A stretch of 64,000 nucleotides of DNA from JANWVO01 sp037446555 (GCA_037446555.1 JBBIIK010000015.1:12581-76580); one strand, 5' to 3'; shown: positions 50,139 to 59,735, counted from the first letter of the stretch. Program-made: numbers and translations. Notes: generated from the letters alone by a model not told the origin.

Positions 50139-52847
50139 TCAGTAAAGCGAAAGACGCACGGGGCCGCCAAGTCCGGAGAAAGGCCAGGGCTGGAACTGCC
50201 GGTCGCGTCCGAAGGCCCTGACAAGCTGCGGCGGAGGCGGATCGAGGAGTTCGTCGCGGGGCGGGTAGCGGTCCCACTTCTGAATCGCGGGCATAAGGGG
50301 CGTGGCGACGCGGACGAGGAGGCGATTGAAGCCGTTGCGGAAGAAGCGGGCGGGGATTTCGTAGCGGAATGGAGACATCCAACGGGAGCCCAGCGGGACA
50401 TCGTTCAGGAAGGCTTCGCAGGCGCAGCCGACCTGGCCCAAATCAAGAGAGGCGTCGCGGCGGGGGCAGGTGAAATCGATGGAGTATTCGAGCACGCCTG
50501 CCGTGCGGGCGTCGCCGAGGGGGCGCGACCAGCCGGTGTCGAGCGTGATCACCTGCCGCGGCTCGCGGCGCCTGCGCTTGGCCGGCTTGGCGCTGCCCGG
50601 GCGGAAGAGGAGGAAGCACGAGTGCCAGGGTTCGAGGTCGACTTCCACCTCGACTCCGGAGGCTGTTTCGCGCCACGCTCGGGCGGGGCGGATGGCGCCG
50701 GTGAGCGGATCCCAGATTTCGGGCCATTTGGCGCGGACGCGGAAGGTGACGGGAGTGCGCGCGGGCTCGGGCTGGAGATTGGTGACGAAGAAGAGCGTGA
50801 GTCCGCCGTCGAGTTCACGCTGATGGAAAGTGAGGCCGTCGCTTTGCACGCCGGCGCCGATGACGAACTGCGGATGCGCGGCGAAGCGCAAAGTTTCCAG
50901 AAGGCGGATCTGTCCGGGGCGCAGGGGCGGAGTCTTTGCGTAAGGCTGTTCTTGGGGGGAGAACTGGTTGGGGGTGAAGCCGTAGTCAACGACGCGCGCA
51001 TCGAGGCCCTGCGGAGCGCGGTCGAGGGCGAGAAGCAATCCGCCGCCGGCGGCGAAACGGTTGAGCACTGCGCGAGTGGCATCGGGGACGAAATCGCGCG
51101 GGGTGAGGATGAGGGCGCGGTAGCGGTGGCCGTTGATTTCGAGCGAGCCGTCCGCGATGCTGGCGCGCGTCTGGAGGAGATGGTCGTTGACAAGGTCGTA
51201 GTCGTATCCGTTGGCCAGCAGGGTCTTGGGCACGTCGCCGTATTTCATGACGCGCTGTGCAACGCCGAACAAGGCGGTCTCGCGCCAAACCTGGGCCTGC
51301 GGAGAATACAGCAGCACGTCGGCGGTGAAACGTCCCTGGCGCAGGAGAGCGCACGAGCGGGCGATATAGGCTGCCAGCCCTTTGTAGTGGGGCCACCATG
51401 GCGCCCACGGGCTGATGCGTTCGGCGGCGGGCATGACATCGCGCGCGGGGTCGAGTCCGGGCTCTTCCGAGTAGACCCAGCCGTGGTTGTAGAAGCGGGT
51501 GACGCCGTCGCGGAGGAAGGCGTCGGTGGCGCGTTTCAACTCTTCGGGCGTGGCGCGGTAGCGTTCACGGTGGATGAAGGTGTAGGCCTCGGCGGAGACG
51601 ACTTCGCGGCCGTAGAAGCGGGCGCCGCTGACGGTGGCCTTGCGGGGATCGGCGACGGTTTCAAAGCGGGCGGTCGTGACCTCGGTTTCCGGCACGTGCG
51701 CGAGGCCGGCGCCTTGGATGATCTCTTCATTGAAGCGGTAGTGGGGCTGCATGCGGGCGCGGACGCCGATGTCGCGGCAGGCGTCCAGGAAAGGCTGGAA
51801 GACGAATTCGAGCGCGAGCTGGTGGAGGACTTCGTTGACGTCGTAGCGGATGCGCGGGGTGTCCGGGCCGATGTCGAACCAGAGGGCGGGAAGCCACCGG
51901 CGGAGGTCGTAGCCCTTGCGGCGGCGGAACTCGGCGAGCGTGCCGGAGCTCCACAGGAGCGTGTTGGCGAGGGGCACGACCTCGAAGCTGTCGGCGAAGA
52001 TGGAGTCGACGGCGCGGCCGAGGGCGGGGCCGAAGGCGAGCTGGTAGGCGCGCGTGGCCTGGCGGATGCACTGCTCCATGGCGCGGCGGTCGAGGTGATC
52101 GGCGACCCAACTGGGCTCTTCGTCGTTCTGCGCGGCGGTGCGCTGCCCGGTGTAAAGGAGGCGGAAGGCGAAGAGGCGCCACCGGCCTTCTTCGACGCGC
52201 CAGCGTCCTGCCTCGCCGTGAAATTCTTCCGTGAGATCGACCAGCGTGGCGCTGTCGAGCCGGGTGTCGGAGAGAAGGCGCGCGCCGGTAACGGCGACGA
52301 CGCTCATGTGGCCCGGCGGGCGTCCTTCGACGGGCGAGAGGAATTCGAAGAGGCCGGTCTTCGGGGTTCCGAAGTCGCGGAACGGGGGCAAAGGGCCTTC
52401 GTACTGGAAGGGGCCCTGAAGGTCGAGCCACGCGGGCGCGAGGCACTTGCTGCGGTTTTCGGGAGGGACCCATGGGCCGCCGAAATCCCAGCCGGGCGAA
52501 GGAGTGAGGGCGATCTTCATATCGAGGCGCGCCGCCTCGCTGATGGCGTGGCGGAGCAGCTCAATTCGTTCGTGCGAGAGGAAAGCGTGGTTGCCTCGGC
52601 GGTAAAGGCGGAACGTATGGACGATTTCGGCGCCGCCGATGCCGCCCGAGCGCATCTGCTCGAGCTGCCGCGTGATGCCCTCGCGGGTGGCGCGGCTGCC
52701 GGGCCACCACCACCGCGTGCGGGGCATGAAGAGGTTGTCGGCCGGGGCGCGGGTCCAAAGAGCGGTGAGGTCCGCCGGCTGCTGGGCGCGGAGCGAGAGG
52801 GCTCCGCCCAGAGCGGGGAGCAGCTCACGGCGGTTGGGGCGCCACAT
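50139..52847 (-). CDS. GH106-like alpha-L-rhamnosidase
   Basis: A 902-residue exported glycoside hydrolase. A short signal (RRELLPALGGALSLRAQ) is followed by RTRWWWPGSRATREGITRQLEQMRSGGIGGAEIVH, the hallmark N-terminal block of GH106. SSIFADSFEV-like and FYNHGWVYSEEPGLDP segments form the barrel, and the C-terminal part (VEVEVDLEPWHSCFLLF, EYSIDFTCP, ACEAFLNDVPLG) is a beta-sandwich. GH106 enzymes remove rhamnose from plant or bacterial polysaccharides. Its place within a glycosyltransferase operon suggests trimming or turnover of the operon's own polymer, or just a shared transcript. Confidence 0.82.
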   Translation of the reverse strand: MWRPNRRELLPALGGALSLRAQQPADLTALWTRAPADNLFMPRTRWWWPGSRATREGITRQLEQMRSGGIGGAEIVHTFRLYRRGNHAFLSHERIELLRHAISEAARLDMKIALTPSPGWDFGGPWVPPENRSKCLAPAWLDLQGPFQYEGPLPPFRDFGTPKTGLFEFLSPVEGRPPGHMSVVAVTGARLLSDTRLDSATLVDLTEEFHGEAGRWRVEEGRWRLFAFRLLYTGQRTAAQNDEEPSWVADHLDRRAMEQCIRQATRAYQLAFGPALGRAVDSIFADSFEVVPLANTLLWSSGTLAEFRRRKGYDLRRWLPALWFDIGPDTPRIRYDVNEVLHQLALEFVFQPFLDACRDIGVRARMQPHYRFNEEIIQGAGLAHVPETEVTTARFETVADPRKATVSGARFYGREVVSAEAYTFIHRERYRATPEELKRATDAFLRDGVTRFYNHGWVYSEEPGLDPARDVMPAAERISPWAPWWPHYKGLAAYIARSCALLRQGRFTADVLLYSPQAQVWRETALFGVAQRVMKYGDVPKTLLANGYDYDLVNDHLLQTRASIADGSLEINGHRYRALILTPRDFVPDATRAVLNRFAAGGGLLLALDRAPQGLDARVVDYGFTPNQFSPQEQPYAKTPPLRPGQIRLLETLRFAAHPQFVIGAGVQSDGLTFHQRELDGGLTLFFVTNLQPEPARTPVTFRVRAKWPEIWDPLTGAIRPARAWRETASGVEVEVDLEPWHSCFLLFRPGSAKPAKRRRREPRQVITLDTGWSRPLGDARTAGVLEYSIDFTCPRRDASLDLGQVGCACEAFLNDVPLGSRWMSPFRYEIPARFFRNGFNRLLVRVATPLMPAIQKWDRYPPRDELLDPPPPQLVRAFGRDRQFQPWPFSGLGGPVRLSLY

Positions 52848-52854
52848 GGGCGGC

Positions 52855-53916
52855 TCACCCCTCGGCGATCTGGGCCTGAGAGCGGGCTGGGCTGAGAGCG
52901 GAGACAGCCTTCTTGGGGGCGGGGCGGCTGACCGGGTCGTAGTGGAACCAGGCGGCCATGTAGTCGTCGGAGACGCGCTTGCGGGCCATAATCCAGTGGC
53001 GCTTGGCCAGCAGGCGTGGCCAGGAGCGGAGGACGTGCCAGAAAGCCTTGAGCGAGTAATGCTCGTAAAGGAGGCAGCAGCCGAGGACGACGAGGTCGCG
53101 GAATGTGATGGGCAGCCAGTAGCGGAGGTAGAGATCCCCGGTGATGTTCTTGATCCGCATCAGAAAGCGGTTTTTCACCGAGTGCATGTTGATTTCTTTG
53201 GGCAGGGCGCGCCGGTTGCCGGGCAGTACGGCGCGGACGTGGTAGCCGCGGGCGTAGGGGGTATAGAGGCAGCGCCAGCCCATGAGCTGGGCGCGCCAGG
53301 CCACGTCGGCATCCTCGCGGTAGACGAAGAAATCGGAGTCGAAGAATTCGCCGTCAATGGAAATGTCGTCGATCATCTCGCGGCGGTACAGCGCGGCGGC
53401 GGCGGTGGCGCCGAAGACGTATTCGCGCTTGAGGTAATGGCCGTTGTCGATCTGGCGGCTGCCGCGGTCGAGGTGGCGCAGGTAAGGGGTGAAGTAGATG
53501 CCGGTGGAATCGACGCGGGGCTTGGCGTCGATGTTGAAGTCCGGACTCATGACGAGCAGCTTGCCGCAGACGGTGCCGATGCGGTTGTCGAGGCGGCCGG
53601 CTTCGAGCAGGGCCTGAATGAAGTAGGGCATCAACAGGACGTCGGGGTTGAGCGTGAGGACCCAGTTGCCGCGGGAGAGGCGGATGGCCTGGTTCTGGGC
53701 GGCGGCGAAACCGGCGTTGCGGCCATTGTAGAGGATGGTGCAGCGGTCTTCGTAACGTTCAAGGATGTCGCGGGTGCCATCGGTGGAGTTGTTGTCGATG
53801 ACAATGACCTCGAACTGGGGCCCCTTTTGCGCCAGCACCGATTCCAGGCAGCGTTTGATGTAGCGCCCGCTGTTGTAGGTGACGATGGTCACCGAGACAA
53901 AGTCGTTTGATGCCAT
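52855..53916 (-). CDS. GT2-family glycosyltransferase
   Basis: A 353-residue GT-A enzyme. SVTIVTYNSGRYIKRCLESVLAQ and VIVIDNNSTDGTRDIL form the nucleotide-sugar site, LTLNPDVLLMPYF is the metal-binding-like motif, and FFVYREDADVAWRAQLMGWRC is the catalytic-loop region typical of rhamnosyl- or other GT2 transferases. The C-terminal third is basic with amphipathic helices that probably lie on the membrane. It is the fourth gene of a minus-strand run, separated by 18 bp from the previous one and 7 bp from the GH106 gene. Confidence 0.86.
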   Translation of the reverse strand: MASNDFVSVTIVTYNSGRYIKRCLESVLAQKGPQFEVIVIDNNSTDGTRDILERYEDRCTILYNGRNAGFAAAQNQAIRLSRGNWVLTLNPDVLLMPYFIQALLEAGRLDNRIGTVCGKLLVMSPDFNIDAKPRVDSTGIYFTPYLRHLDRGSRQIDNGHYLKREYVFGATAAAALYRREMIDDISIDGEFFDSDFFVYREDADVAWRAQLMGWRCLYTPYARGYHVRAVLPGNRRALPKEINMHSVKNRFLMRIKNITGDLYLRYWLPITFRDLVVLGCCLLYEHYSLKAFWHVLRSWPRLLAKRHWIMARKRVSDDYMAAWFHYDPVSRPAPKKAVSALSPARSQAQIAEG

Positions 53917-53934
53917 GGGAAAGAGCAGCCTGAA

Positions 53935-54933
53935 TCAAATGCCGGGCCGGCCCGGCGCGCGCGCCGGGTCCCGCAGTTCCTCCTCCGGTTGGCAGACAGC
54001 GAGCCGCTGCACGGGGGCAACGGCCGCGGCAAATGCCAGCCGAACCAATCTAGCATACAATCGCAGGGGCCCACGAGATCGCTTCCAGAGCATTCCCGTT
54101 ACGACTCTCGGCAAGGTTCCTACAACGATCGACAAGCAGACCAGGATGCGGCCAGGGGTCTGGAAGTGCTTGGAAACGTATCGTATTAAACCACTATACC
54201 AGTTTCTTTGACGCTGCTCCCAGTCCATCTGAAGGACGGAGTGGCCGCCGTGGTGCGCGGCGCGGAAGGCGGGCGTGTAGGCGGTGTCCCAGCCAGCTTG
54301 GAGCAGGCGGCAAATGAAATCGACGTCTTCAAACCAGACAGGGTGGAAGGACTCGTCGAAGCCGGAGATGGCCGCCCAGGCCGAGCGGCGGACGAGCAGG
54401 CAGGCGCCCGGGGGTTGAAGCCCGGTGGCGGGAAGGTCCACAGAAAGGTCGAGCGCGCGGTAGCGGCGGTTGACGGGGTTGGAGGGCCAGAGGCGGTTCA
54501 GGCCGAGGATTTCGAAGCAGAGCGAGGCGGGGGTGGGCAGCCGTCGCAGGAAGAAGCCGCGTTGGGGCTGGCCATCCGGTCCGAGCAGGAGACCTCCGGC
54601 GGCGCCCGCGCGCGGATGCGATTCGAGGGCTTTGGCGAGTACGCCGGGAGGGGAGGCGAGTTCGACGTCGGGATTGAGCAGGAGCACGGCGCCGGCGCGG
54701 GCGAGGTCGCGCATGCCCTGATTCACGGCGCCGGCGAAGCCGCGGTTCTCCGGATTGGCGATGAGGCGCACGCGCGGGAGTTCTTCGACGGCGGCGCAGG
54801 TGGAGTCCGTGCTTGCGTTGTCGATGACGAGGATGCCTTCCGGGAATTGATCCGCGTGTCGCAGGCAGGATTCGAGGCAGGCGCGCACCCAGCCTTGGGA
54901 GTTGTGGGTGATGACGAGAGCCGCGAGCCTCAT
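53935..54933 (-). CDS. GT2-family glycosyltransferase
   Basis: A 332-residue GT-A enzyme: RLAALVITHNSQGWVRACLESCL, ILVIDNASTDSTCA, PENRGFAGAVNQG, VLLLNPDVELASP, and HPVWFEDVDFICRLLQAGWDTAY. The C-terminus is hydrophobic-amphipathic (ILVCLSIVVGTLPRVVTGML) and probably attaches to the membrane. The stop-side end is unusually AT-rich near 54,165-54,220 relative to the rest of the operon. ATG 54933 shares ATGA with the gene upstream (54930-55919). Confidence 0.86.
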   Translation of the reverse strand: MRLAALVITHNSQGWVRACLESCLRHADQFPEGILVIDNASTDSTCAAVEELPRVRLIANPENRGFAGAVNQGMRDLARAGAVLLLNPDVELASPPGVLAKALESHPRAGAAGGLLLGPDGQPQRGFFLRRLPTPASLCFEILGLNRLWPSNPVNRRYRALDLSVDLPATGLQPPGACLLVRRSAWAAISGFDESFHPVWFEDVDFICRLLQAGWDTAYTPAFRAAHHGGHSVLQMDWEQRQRNWYSGLIRYVSKHFQTPGRILVCLSIVVGTLPRVVTGMLWKRSRGPLRLYARLVRLAFAAAVAPVQRLAVCQPEEELRDPARAPGRPGI

Positions 54934-55919
54934 GGCGCTACCGCGAAGTAGAGCCGCCAGTAAGGCTCGGTTCGTGTCGCCTTCTGGAGGCGGCGGATTT
55001 CGTTTTCGCACTCGACGAGCAGGGGCTCGATCCGGGTGCGGGGCGAGCACAGATGGGCGCGGCGCAGAGCGGGCGCGGCGGAGATGCCGCGCGCCTTGCC
55101 CCGCAGCCAGGCGAAAAAGCGTCCGCGGCGCGCCGCCAGAGACCCCCAGAGGAGTTGACCGGCGGCGATGCGCCACCACCAGGCGGCGGGGAAGTGCTTG
55201 GCGGCGAGCAGCAACTGGTTGCGTGCCACAAGCTCCACCATGGAAGCGCTCCACGGACCGTGGGTGGCGCCGCCGTGGTGGAGCGCCGTGGCCTCCGGCA
55301 CGTAGACGCCGTGGAAGCCGAGCAAAGCGCAGCGGAGGCAGAACTCGACGTCTTCGTAGTAAGAGCCAAACCGCTCGTCGAGCGCGCCCGCGCGCTGGAA
55401 GAGTTCACGCCGCACGAGCGCAGCGGTGAAGGGAGCGAAACGGATGCGGCGGGGCCGGGCGAACAGGGCGCCGTCGGGAGCGCCCGCGCCGGCGCGCCAT
55501 GCGCAGCCGCTGCGAGCGAGCAGATCGTAGCAACCGTCAATGCGGGAAGGATCGGCGTGGCTAAGGAGGCGCGGGGCGGCGAACGAGGCTTGTGCTTCGG
55601 AAGCGCCGTCAAGCAGCGCTTGCAGGCAGCCCGGGTCGGCTTCGACGTCGTTGTTCAGGATCCACACCCAGGGCGTGGAGGCGGCAGCCACGCCGGCGTT
55701 GACGGCGGCGGCGAAGCCCGGATTGGAGGGCAGCGCGATCACTTCGGCGCCGGAGCGGCGCGCGGTTTCGCGGCTCGAATCCGTGCTGCCGCCATCGACG
55801 ACGAGAAGGCGGGCGCAGCGCCGCGTCTGGCGGGACAGGCTCTCCAGCGCGCGCGCCAGAAGCTCCGCGCGGTTCCAGTTCGGGATGACGGCGGTGACCT
55901 CTTCCACGGTTCGGGACAA
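54930..55919 (-). CDS. GT2-family glycosyltransferase
   Basis: A 329-residue GT-A enzyme. VTAVIPNWNRAELLARALESL, LLVVDGGSTDSSRE, SNPGFAAAVNAGVAAA, WILNNDVEADPG and GSYYEDVEFCLRCALLGFHG are in the expected order. The C-terminal part has WWWRIAAGQLLWGSLAARRGRFFAWLRGKA, probably membrane-associated. TTG 55919 is the first start in frame; GTG 55907 is equally close to the catalytic core. Similar in length and motifs to its downstream neighbour, so the pair may derive from duplication. Confidence 0.85.
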   Translation of the reverse strand: MSRTVEEVTAVIPNWNRAELLARALESLSRQTRRCARLLVVDGGSTDSSRETARRSGAEVIALPSNPGFAAAVNAGVAAASTPWVWILNNDVEADPGCLQALLDGASEAQASFAAPRLLSHADPSRIDGCYDLLARSGCAWRAGAGAPDGALFARPRRIRFAPFTAALVRRELFQRAGALDERFGSYYEDVEFCLRCALLGFHGVYVPEATALHHGGATHGPWSASMVELVARNQLLLAAKHFPAAWWWRIAAGQLLWGSLAARRGRFFAWLRGKARGISAAPALRRAHLCSPRTRIEPLLVECENEIRRLQKATRTEPYWRLYFAVAP

Positions 55920-55981
55920 CTTTCTCGCGGCAGCGGTCAGGGGATGGGAACCAAGGCGGGAAATACCAGTATAACACTGGA

Positions 55982-56659
55982 TCAGCGCCGTGAAAAGCGC
56001 TTTTTGAGCAGGAACCAGAGATTATAGAAACCGTCGCGCCAGGGGTTGAGCTTGATTTCGCCGAGGCGGGACGAGTAAAGGATGGAAATCTCCTCGAAGC
56101 GCACGCCGGGCTGGCGGAGGGCCTCGATCTTGATTTCCTCGGAGAAGGCCATGCCGTCGCTTTCCAGACGCATGCGGCCAAGGATGCTGCGGCGGAAGAC
56201 CCACATGCCGCTCTGGGAGTCGCGCACCCAGCGGAAATACAGCAGCGACATGGCCAGGCTGAGGATCAGGTTGCCAACCTTGTGCTTGAAGCTCATGGCG
56301 CGGCGGTCGCGCACCGGGAAGCGGCTGGCGTTGAGGAAGTCGGCTTCGAGGTGCAGGAAGGCTTCGAGCAGGTAGCTGATGGCGTCGGGCGGATAGCTGT
56401 GGTCGCCATCGAGAGTGACGATGATGTCGCCGGTGGCCATGCTGAAGCCCTTCTTGTAGCTGCGCCCGTAGCCGCGCACGTCCTCACGGATGACCTGCGC
56501 GCCGAGGCTGCGGGCCACCTCGGCGGTGCGGTCGGTGGAGGCGTTGTCGACCACGATCACCTCGTCCACGAAGGCGGGCATGCGGCGCAGAACTTCGGCG
56601 ATGCCCTGCTCCTCGTTCAGGCAGGGGATGACGACCGTGATTTTCTGGTCCTTGTACAA
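55982..56659 (-). CDS. GT2-family glycosyltransferase of the dolichol-phosphate-mannose synthase type
   Basis: A 225-residue soluble GT-A enzyme: ITVVIPCLNEEQGIAEVL, VIVVDNASTDRTAE, GYGRSYKKGF, IIVTLDGDHSYPPDAI, and RWVRDSQSGMWVFRRS. The DGD and the Q-S-G region resemble DPM1/GtrB-like synthases that transfer a sugar to polyprenyl phosphate. It would start the sugar chain or make a lipid-linked donor. First gene of the minus-strand operon; its ATG lies 64 bp from the divergent secreted-protein gene. Confidence 0.87.
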   Translation of the reverse strand: MYKDQKITVVIPCLNEEQGIAEVLRRMPAFVDEVIVVDNASTDRTAEVARSLGAQVIREDVRGYGRSYKKGFSMATGDIIVTLDGDHSYPPDAISYLLEAFLHLEADFLNASRFPVRDRRAMSFKHKVGNLILSLAMSLLYFRWVRDSQSGMWVFRRSILGRMRLESDGMAFSEEIKIEALRQPGVRFEEISILYSSRLGEIKLNPWRDGFYNLWFLLKKRFSRR

Positions 56660-56723
56660 GCGATCGACTTTCCGGCTTCCGAAACCGTCTATTGTATAGT
56701 TGCAGAGTTCAGGAGAGACGGCA

Positions 56724-57266
56724 TTGACAAGGCTGGCACTGCTGCTGATGGCGATGAGCGGCGCGCAGGCGGGCGCTCAGGAGGGGGCTGCCGGGCCGCA
56801 GGCGGCGGCGCTCCTCCAGATCCACCACGTGTATTTGCTGCCGATGGCCAACGGGCTGGACCAGCATCTCGCGAATCACCTCACGCGCCAGAGGCTGGTG
56901 CAGGTGGTGGCCGATCCGGCGCGGGCGGACGCGATTCTGACAGACCGTCTGGGCAAGCCCTTCGAGCAGAAGCTGGACGAGCTGTATCCGGAGGCGAAGC
57001 CCGTGGCTGAGGCCAAGCCGAAGGAGGAGGCCGACGACACAGGAGTGGCGGGGATGGACCTGAAAGTGACACCGCTCGAGCGGCCAAGCAGCTTCGGACG
57101 CGGCAAGGGCACCGTGTTTCTGGTACACAGGGGATCGCGGGCGGTGGTGTGGTCGACGTACGAGCGGCCGAGGAGGACCACGCCGGACGAACTGGACCGC
57201 TCGGCGCGGCGTGTGACGGAACAGTTGGGCAAGGCGATCCGCGAGGCGGGCAAGCCGCGGCAGTAG
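56724..57266 (+). CDS. Exported protein of unknown function
   Basis: A 180-residue protein. TTG 56724 has AGGAGA eight bases upstream and begins a signal peptide (LTRLALLLMAMSGAQAGAQ). The mature part has no family I recognise: VYLLPMANGLDQHLANHL, then RADAILTDRLGKPFEQKL (a pattern like DUF-type 'curli/LPS' small proteins), an acidic Lys/Glu-rich middle, and RGSRAVVWSTYERPRRT. TATAGT at 56695-56700 may be its -10 box. The ORF from TTG 56700 would place codons inside that box. Convergent with the phosphoesterase. Confidence 0.62.
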   Translation: MTRLALLLMAMSGAQAGAQEGAAGPQAAALLQIHHVYLLPMANGLDQHLANHLTRQRLVQVVADPARADAILTDRLGKPFEQKLDELYPEAKPVAEAKPKEEADDTGVAGMDLKVTPLERPSSFGRGKGTVFLVHRGSRAVVWSTYERPRRTTPDELDRSARRVTEQLGKAIREAGKPRQ

Positions 57267-57279
57267 GCAGCGGACGGGC

Positions 57280-58533
57280 TCAGTTCTCGATGAGCCTCTT
57301 CGCGGCGCCGCTCTTCTCGATGCGAAAGCTGTCTGCGACGTCTCCGCGGGCAGTGCGCGCCTCGAAGGAAAGCACGCCTCCGTTGACGCGGATCACCTGG
57401 AACAACTGCGTGCGCCCGAGAGTGCGGGCGAACATGGGGCGCTGATCGAGCTCGTACATCTTGGCGCCGCTGACAGAGACGACGTAGACGGCGCCGCCTG
57501 GCTTGCCGTCAGCGCGGAGCAGCCGGGTGCGGGCGTAGACATGGTCGTGCCCGTTGAGGACGAGATCCACGCCGCCACGGTCCAAGACCGGCTGCCAGAG
57601 TTCGCGCAGTTCCTTGTTGTCACGTTTGCGCGCGCCGGAGTAGATGGGGTGATGGAAGAAGACGACCGTCCAAAGGTTCGGGTTGTTGGCGAGCAAGCGC
57701 TCGAGCCACTCCGCCTGTTCCTTCTGCTTCTCGTTCGAGTTCAAAGCGACGAAGCGCACGCCCTGGAAGTCGATGAAGTAGCAGGTCTCCTCGATGCCGG
57801 GGACTCCGTTGAGGGGGAGAGTGAACTGGGGGCGCCAGTTGACGGTGATGCGGCGCTTGCCTTCGGAGCCGCGCCCGTGCTCGTGGTTGCCGGGTACGGG
57901 CACGGCGGGCATGGAGCGGTGCAGCCACGAACTGGCTTCGTGCCATTCGCCCCACTGCGAATCGCGGTTGTGGTTGTTAATGAGATCGCCGGCATGGATG
58001 ACGAGGCGGGCATCGGGCGCGGTCTGCCACGCGCGGCGCACGAGGCGAGACCAGTGGGAGCGGATCTGGTTCTGTGCGTCGCCGAAGTAAAGAAACGCGA
58101 AGGGCTCGGCGGAGGCGGCAGCGGTGCGGAAGTGGATCCACTCGCTCCATGCATCCTTGCCGTCGCCGACGCGGTAGAGGTATTCGGTGGAGGGCTTGAG
58201 ATCCCGGAATGTAACGCTATGGGCGTGGGCGGATCCCTGATCGGTATCGTAAGCTTCGGTGGCGGCTGACACGCGGCGGGAGCCTTTCTCGAAATCCGGA
58301 CCGGCGGCGGATTCGACGATCTCTGCGAACGCTTCGGAGACGGTTGTATCGGTGCGCCAGGCGACGCTGAACGAGGTGGAAGGCGCAGCAGTCCAGTTGG
58401 CGACGATGCGGTCCGGCAGCCGGGATGGAGGGTAAGGCGTGGGACCGCCTTGCAGAGCGAGCAGCGAGACTGCGGGCAGGAGGGATGCGGCAAGCAGCAG
58501 ACGGCGCCGGGAGAGCGTGGGGAAGAGAGGCAT
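57280..58533 (-). CDS. Exported metallophosphoesterase, purple-acid-phosphatase-like
   Basis: A 417-residue exported protein. Signal peptide SRRRLLLAASLLPAVSLLAL; then an Fn3-like domain (SFSVAWRTDTTVSEAFAEI, LKPSTEYLYRVGDG) and a calcineurin-type metallophosphatase domain with all metal motifs: LYFGDAQ, IHAGDLINNH, VPGNHEHG, FFHHPIYS and NGHDHVYAR. This architecture is typical of bacterial PAPs and Fn3-phosphatases in the periplasm or outside the cell. ATG 58533 is set by the signal peptide; the open frame up to 58692 has no other motif. Confidence 0.88.
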   Translation of the reverse strand: MPLFPTLSRRRLLLAASLLPAVSLLALQGGPTPYPPSRLPDRIVANWTAAPSTSFSVAWRTDTTVSEAFAEIVESAAGPDFEKGSRRVSAATEAYDTDQGSAHAHSVTFRDLKPSTEYLYRVGDGKDAWSEWIHFRTAAASAEPFAFLYFGDAQNQIRSHWSRLVRRAWQTAPDARLVIHAGDLINNHNRDSQWGEWHEASSWLHRSMPAVPVPGNHEHGRGSEGKRRITVNWRPQFTLPLNGVPGIEETCYFIDFQGVRFVALNSNEKQKEQAEWLERLLANNPNLWTVVFFHHPIYSGARKRDNKELRELWQPVLDRGGVDLVLNGHDHVYARTRLLRADGKPGGAVYVVSVSGAKMYELDQRPMFARTLGRTQLFQVIRVNGGVLSFEARTARGDVADSFRIEKSGAAKRLIEN

Positions 58534-58592
58534 GACGAGGCCCTGAACCCAGTCTATCGCGGGCCGGATGAGCGCCCGGGACGATGCGCGGG

Positions 58593-59735
58593 CTAGAACT
58601 GGAGCCACGAGCCGGCGATGTGGCGGGTACCGTTGCCGGTCTGGAAGTAGTAGACCACGAGCGCGCGGCGGCCGGGCATTGCCACGGCCCAAGGGTAGCC
58701 GAGATCCGTGCCGCCGCCGTCGCTGCGGAGAACGATCTCAGCCGCTGCGCCGGCGTTGGTGCATTCGGCATCGAGGATGCGCGCGCGAATGCCGAAGGGA
58801 GGATGACGGTATCCGTAGACGAGCAGGACGCGGTTGTCCTCCAGGCGCGCGGCGTGATGCGGGTGGCCTTGCCAGCCCGTGTCCTGCCACGGCTCGAAAG
58901 AGCGGCCGCCGTCGCGAGAGCGGGTGATGACGGTGTGGTCGTCCAGCCCGGCCGTGCGGAGGAAGGCGACGAGATCCCCGGCGGGGGTTTCATAGAGCGA
59001 CGTTTCATTGAAGGACGCGCGCGGGTCCGAGGCGATGACGCATTGATATCGCCACGTCACGCCGGAGTCGGTGGAGGTAAGCAGGTGGACGTCAGTGCCC
59101 GAGTTCCGCTCCACGCCCTTGGGATAGGCTACAGCCCAGTGGAGGCGGCCATCCCGCGCCTGGCACATGGCGCCGCGGTTGTAGGCGGGGAGCGGGGCGG
59201 CGGAGGCGTCGAGGGCCTCTCTGCCGGGAACGGGAGGAGGAGTGAATGGCCCTTCCCAAGTGCGCCCGCCGTTTCGAGAGCGCAGCAAATATCCGCCGTG
59301 AAATGCGTATTCTCCCAGCCGCACCGTTGCAGGAGAGGACTGGCGCGCCGATTCGTCGAGCCAGATCCAGAGATAGGAGGCGCACAGCAGCGTGCCGTCG
59401 TGGAGCTCGATGAGGCAGGGGTCCTGGCTGCCGCCGAGCGGGTGGGCGTGGATCAGCTCCAGCTGGCGGCTCCACGTGCGGCCGTCATCGGACGAGCGCA
59501 CAAGGACGAGCTGGCTGTTGGGATCGGTGTGCGAAACGCCCTTCGCGCCGAGGCGGCGGCGCTCGGGCGCGCGGCGGAAAGCGACGAGCAGCTCGCCGTT
59601 GCGGAAGTAGACAGCGGAGGGGAAGGCCGAGTAGAAGCGATCGTCGGAATAGATCACCGTGTCGGAGAGCTTGCGCAGGGCGGAGGCGGGTGCGGCGCAA
59701 CAGGCGAGGAACGATCTGCGGGTGAGCGGATGCAT
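58593..59735 (-). CDS. Exported sialidase-like (BNR repeat) exo-glycosidase
   Basis: A 380-residue beta-propeller. Tat-like signal TRRSFLACCAAPASAL; Asp-box repeats at RSSDDGRTWSR, RSRNGGRTWEGP, TSTDSGVTWRYQ and RSRDGGRSFEPW; and conserved FRRAPERRR at the N-terminal arginine region. The set fits the sialidase superfamily, which includes true sialidases and many other exo-acting enzymes. The arginine triad of sialidases cannot be fully verified. Same strand as the phosphatase gene, with a 59-bp gap. Confidence 0.8.
   Translation of the reverse strand: MHPLTRRSFLACCAAPASALRKLSDTVIYSDDRFYSAFPSAVYFRNGELLVAFRRAPERRRLGAKGVSHTDPNSQLVLVRSSDDGRTWSRQLELIHAHPLGGSQDPCLIELHDGTLLCASYLWIWLDESARQSSPATVRLGEYAFHGGYLLRSRNGGRTWEGPFTPPPVPGREALDASAAPLPAYNRGAMCQARDGRLHWAVAYPKGVERNSGTDVHLLTSTDSGVTWRYQCVIASDPRASFNETSLYETPAGDLVAFLRTAGLDDHTVITRSRDGGRSFEPWQDTGWQGHPHHAARLEDNRVLLVYGYRHPPFGIRARILDAECTNAGAAAEIVLRSDGGGTDLGYPWAVAMPGRRALVVYYFQTGNGTRHIAGSWLQF

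Noticed and set aside
49737..52895. Open frame of 1052 codons on the plus strand
   Set aside because: It lies antisense to the GH106-like gene, is Gly/Ala/Glu-rich, and shows no motif. The minus-strand frame has clear family signatures.
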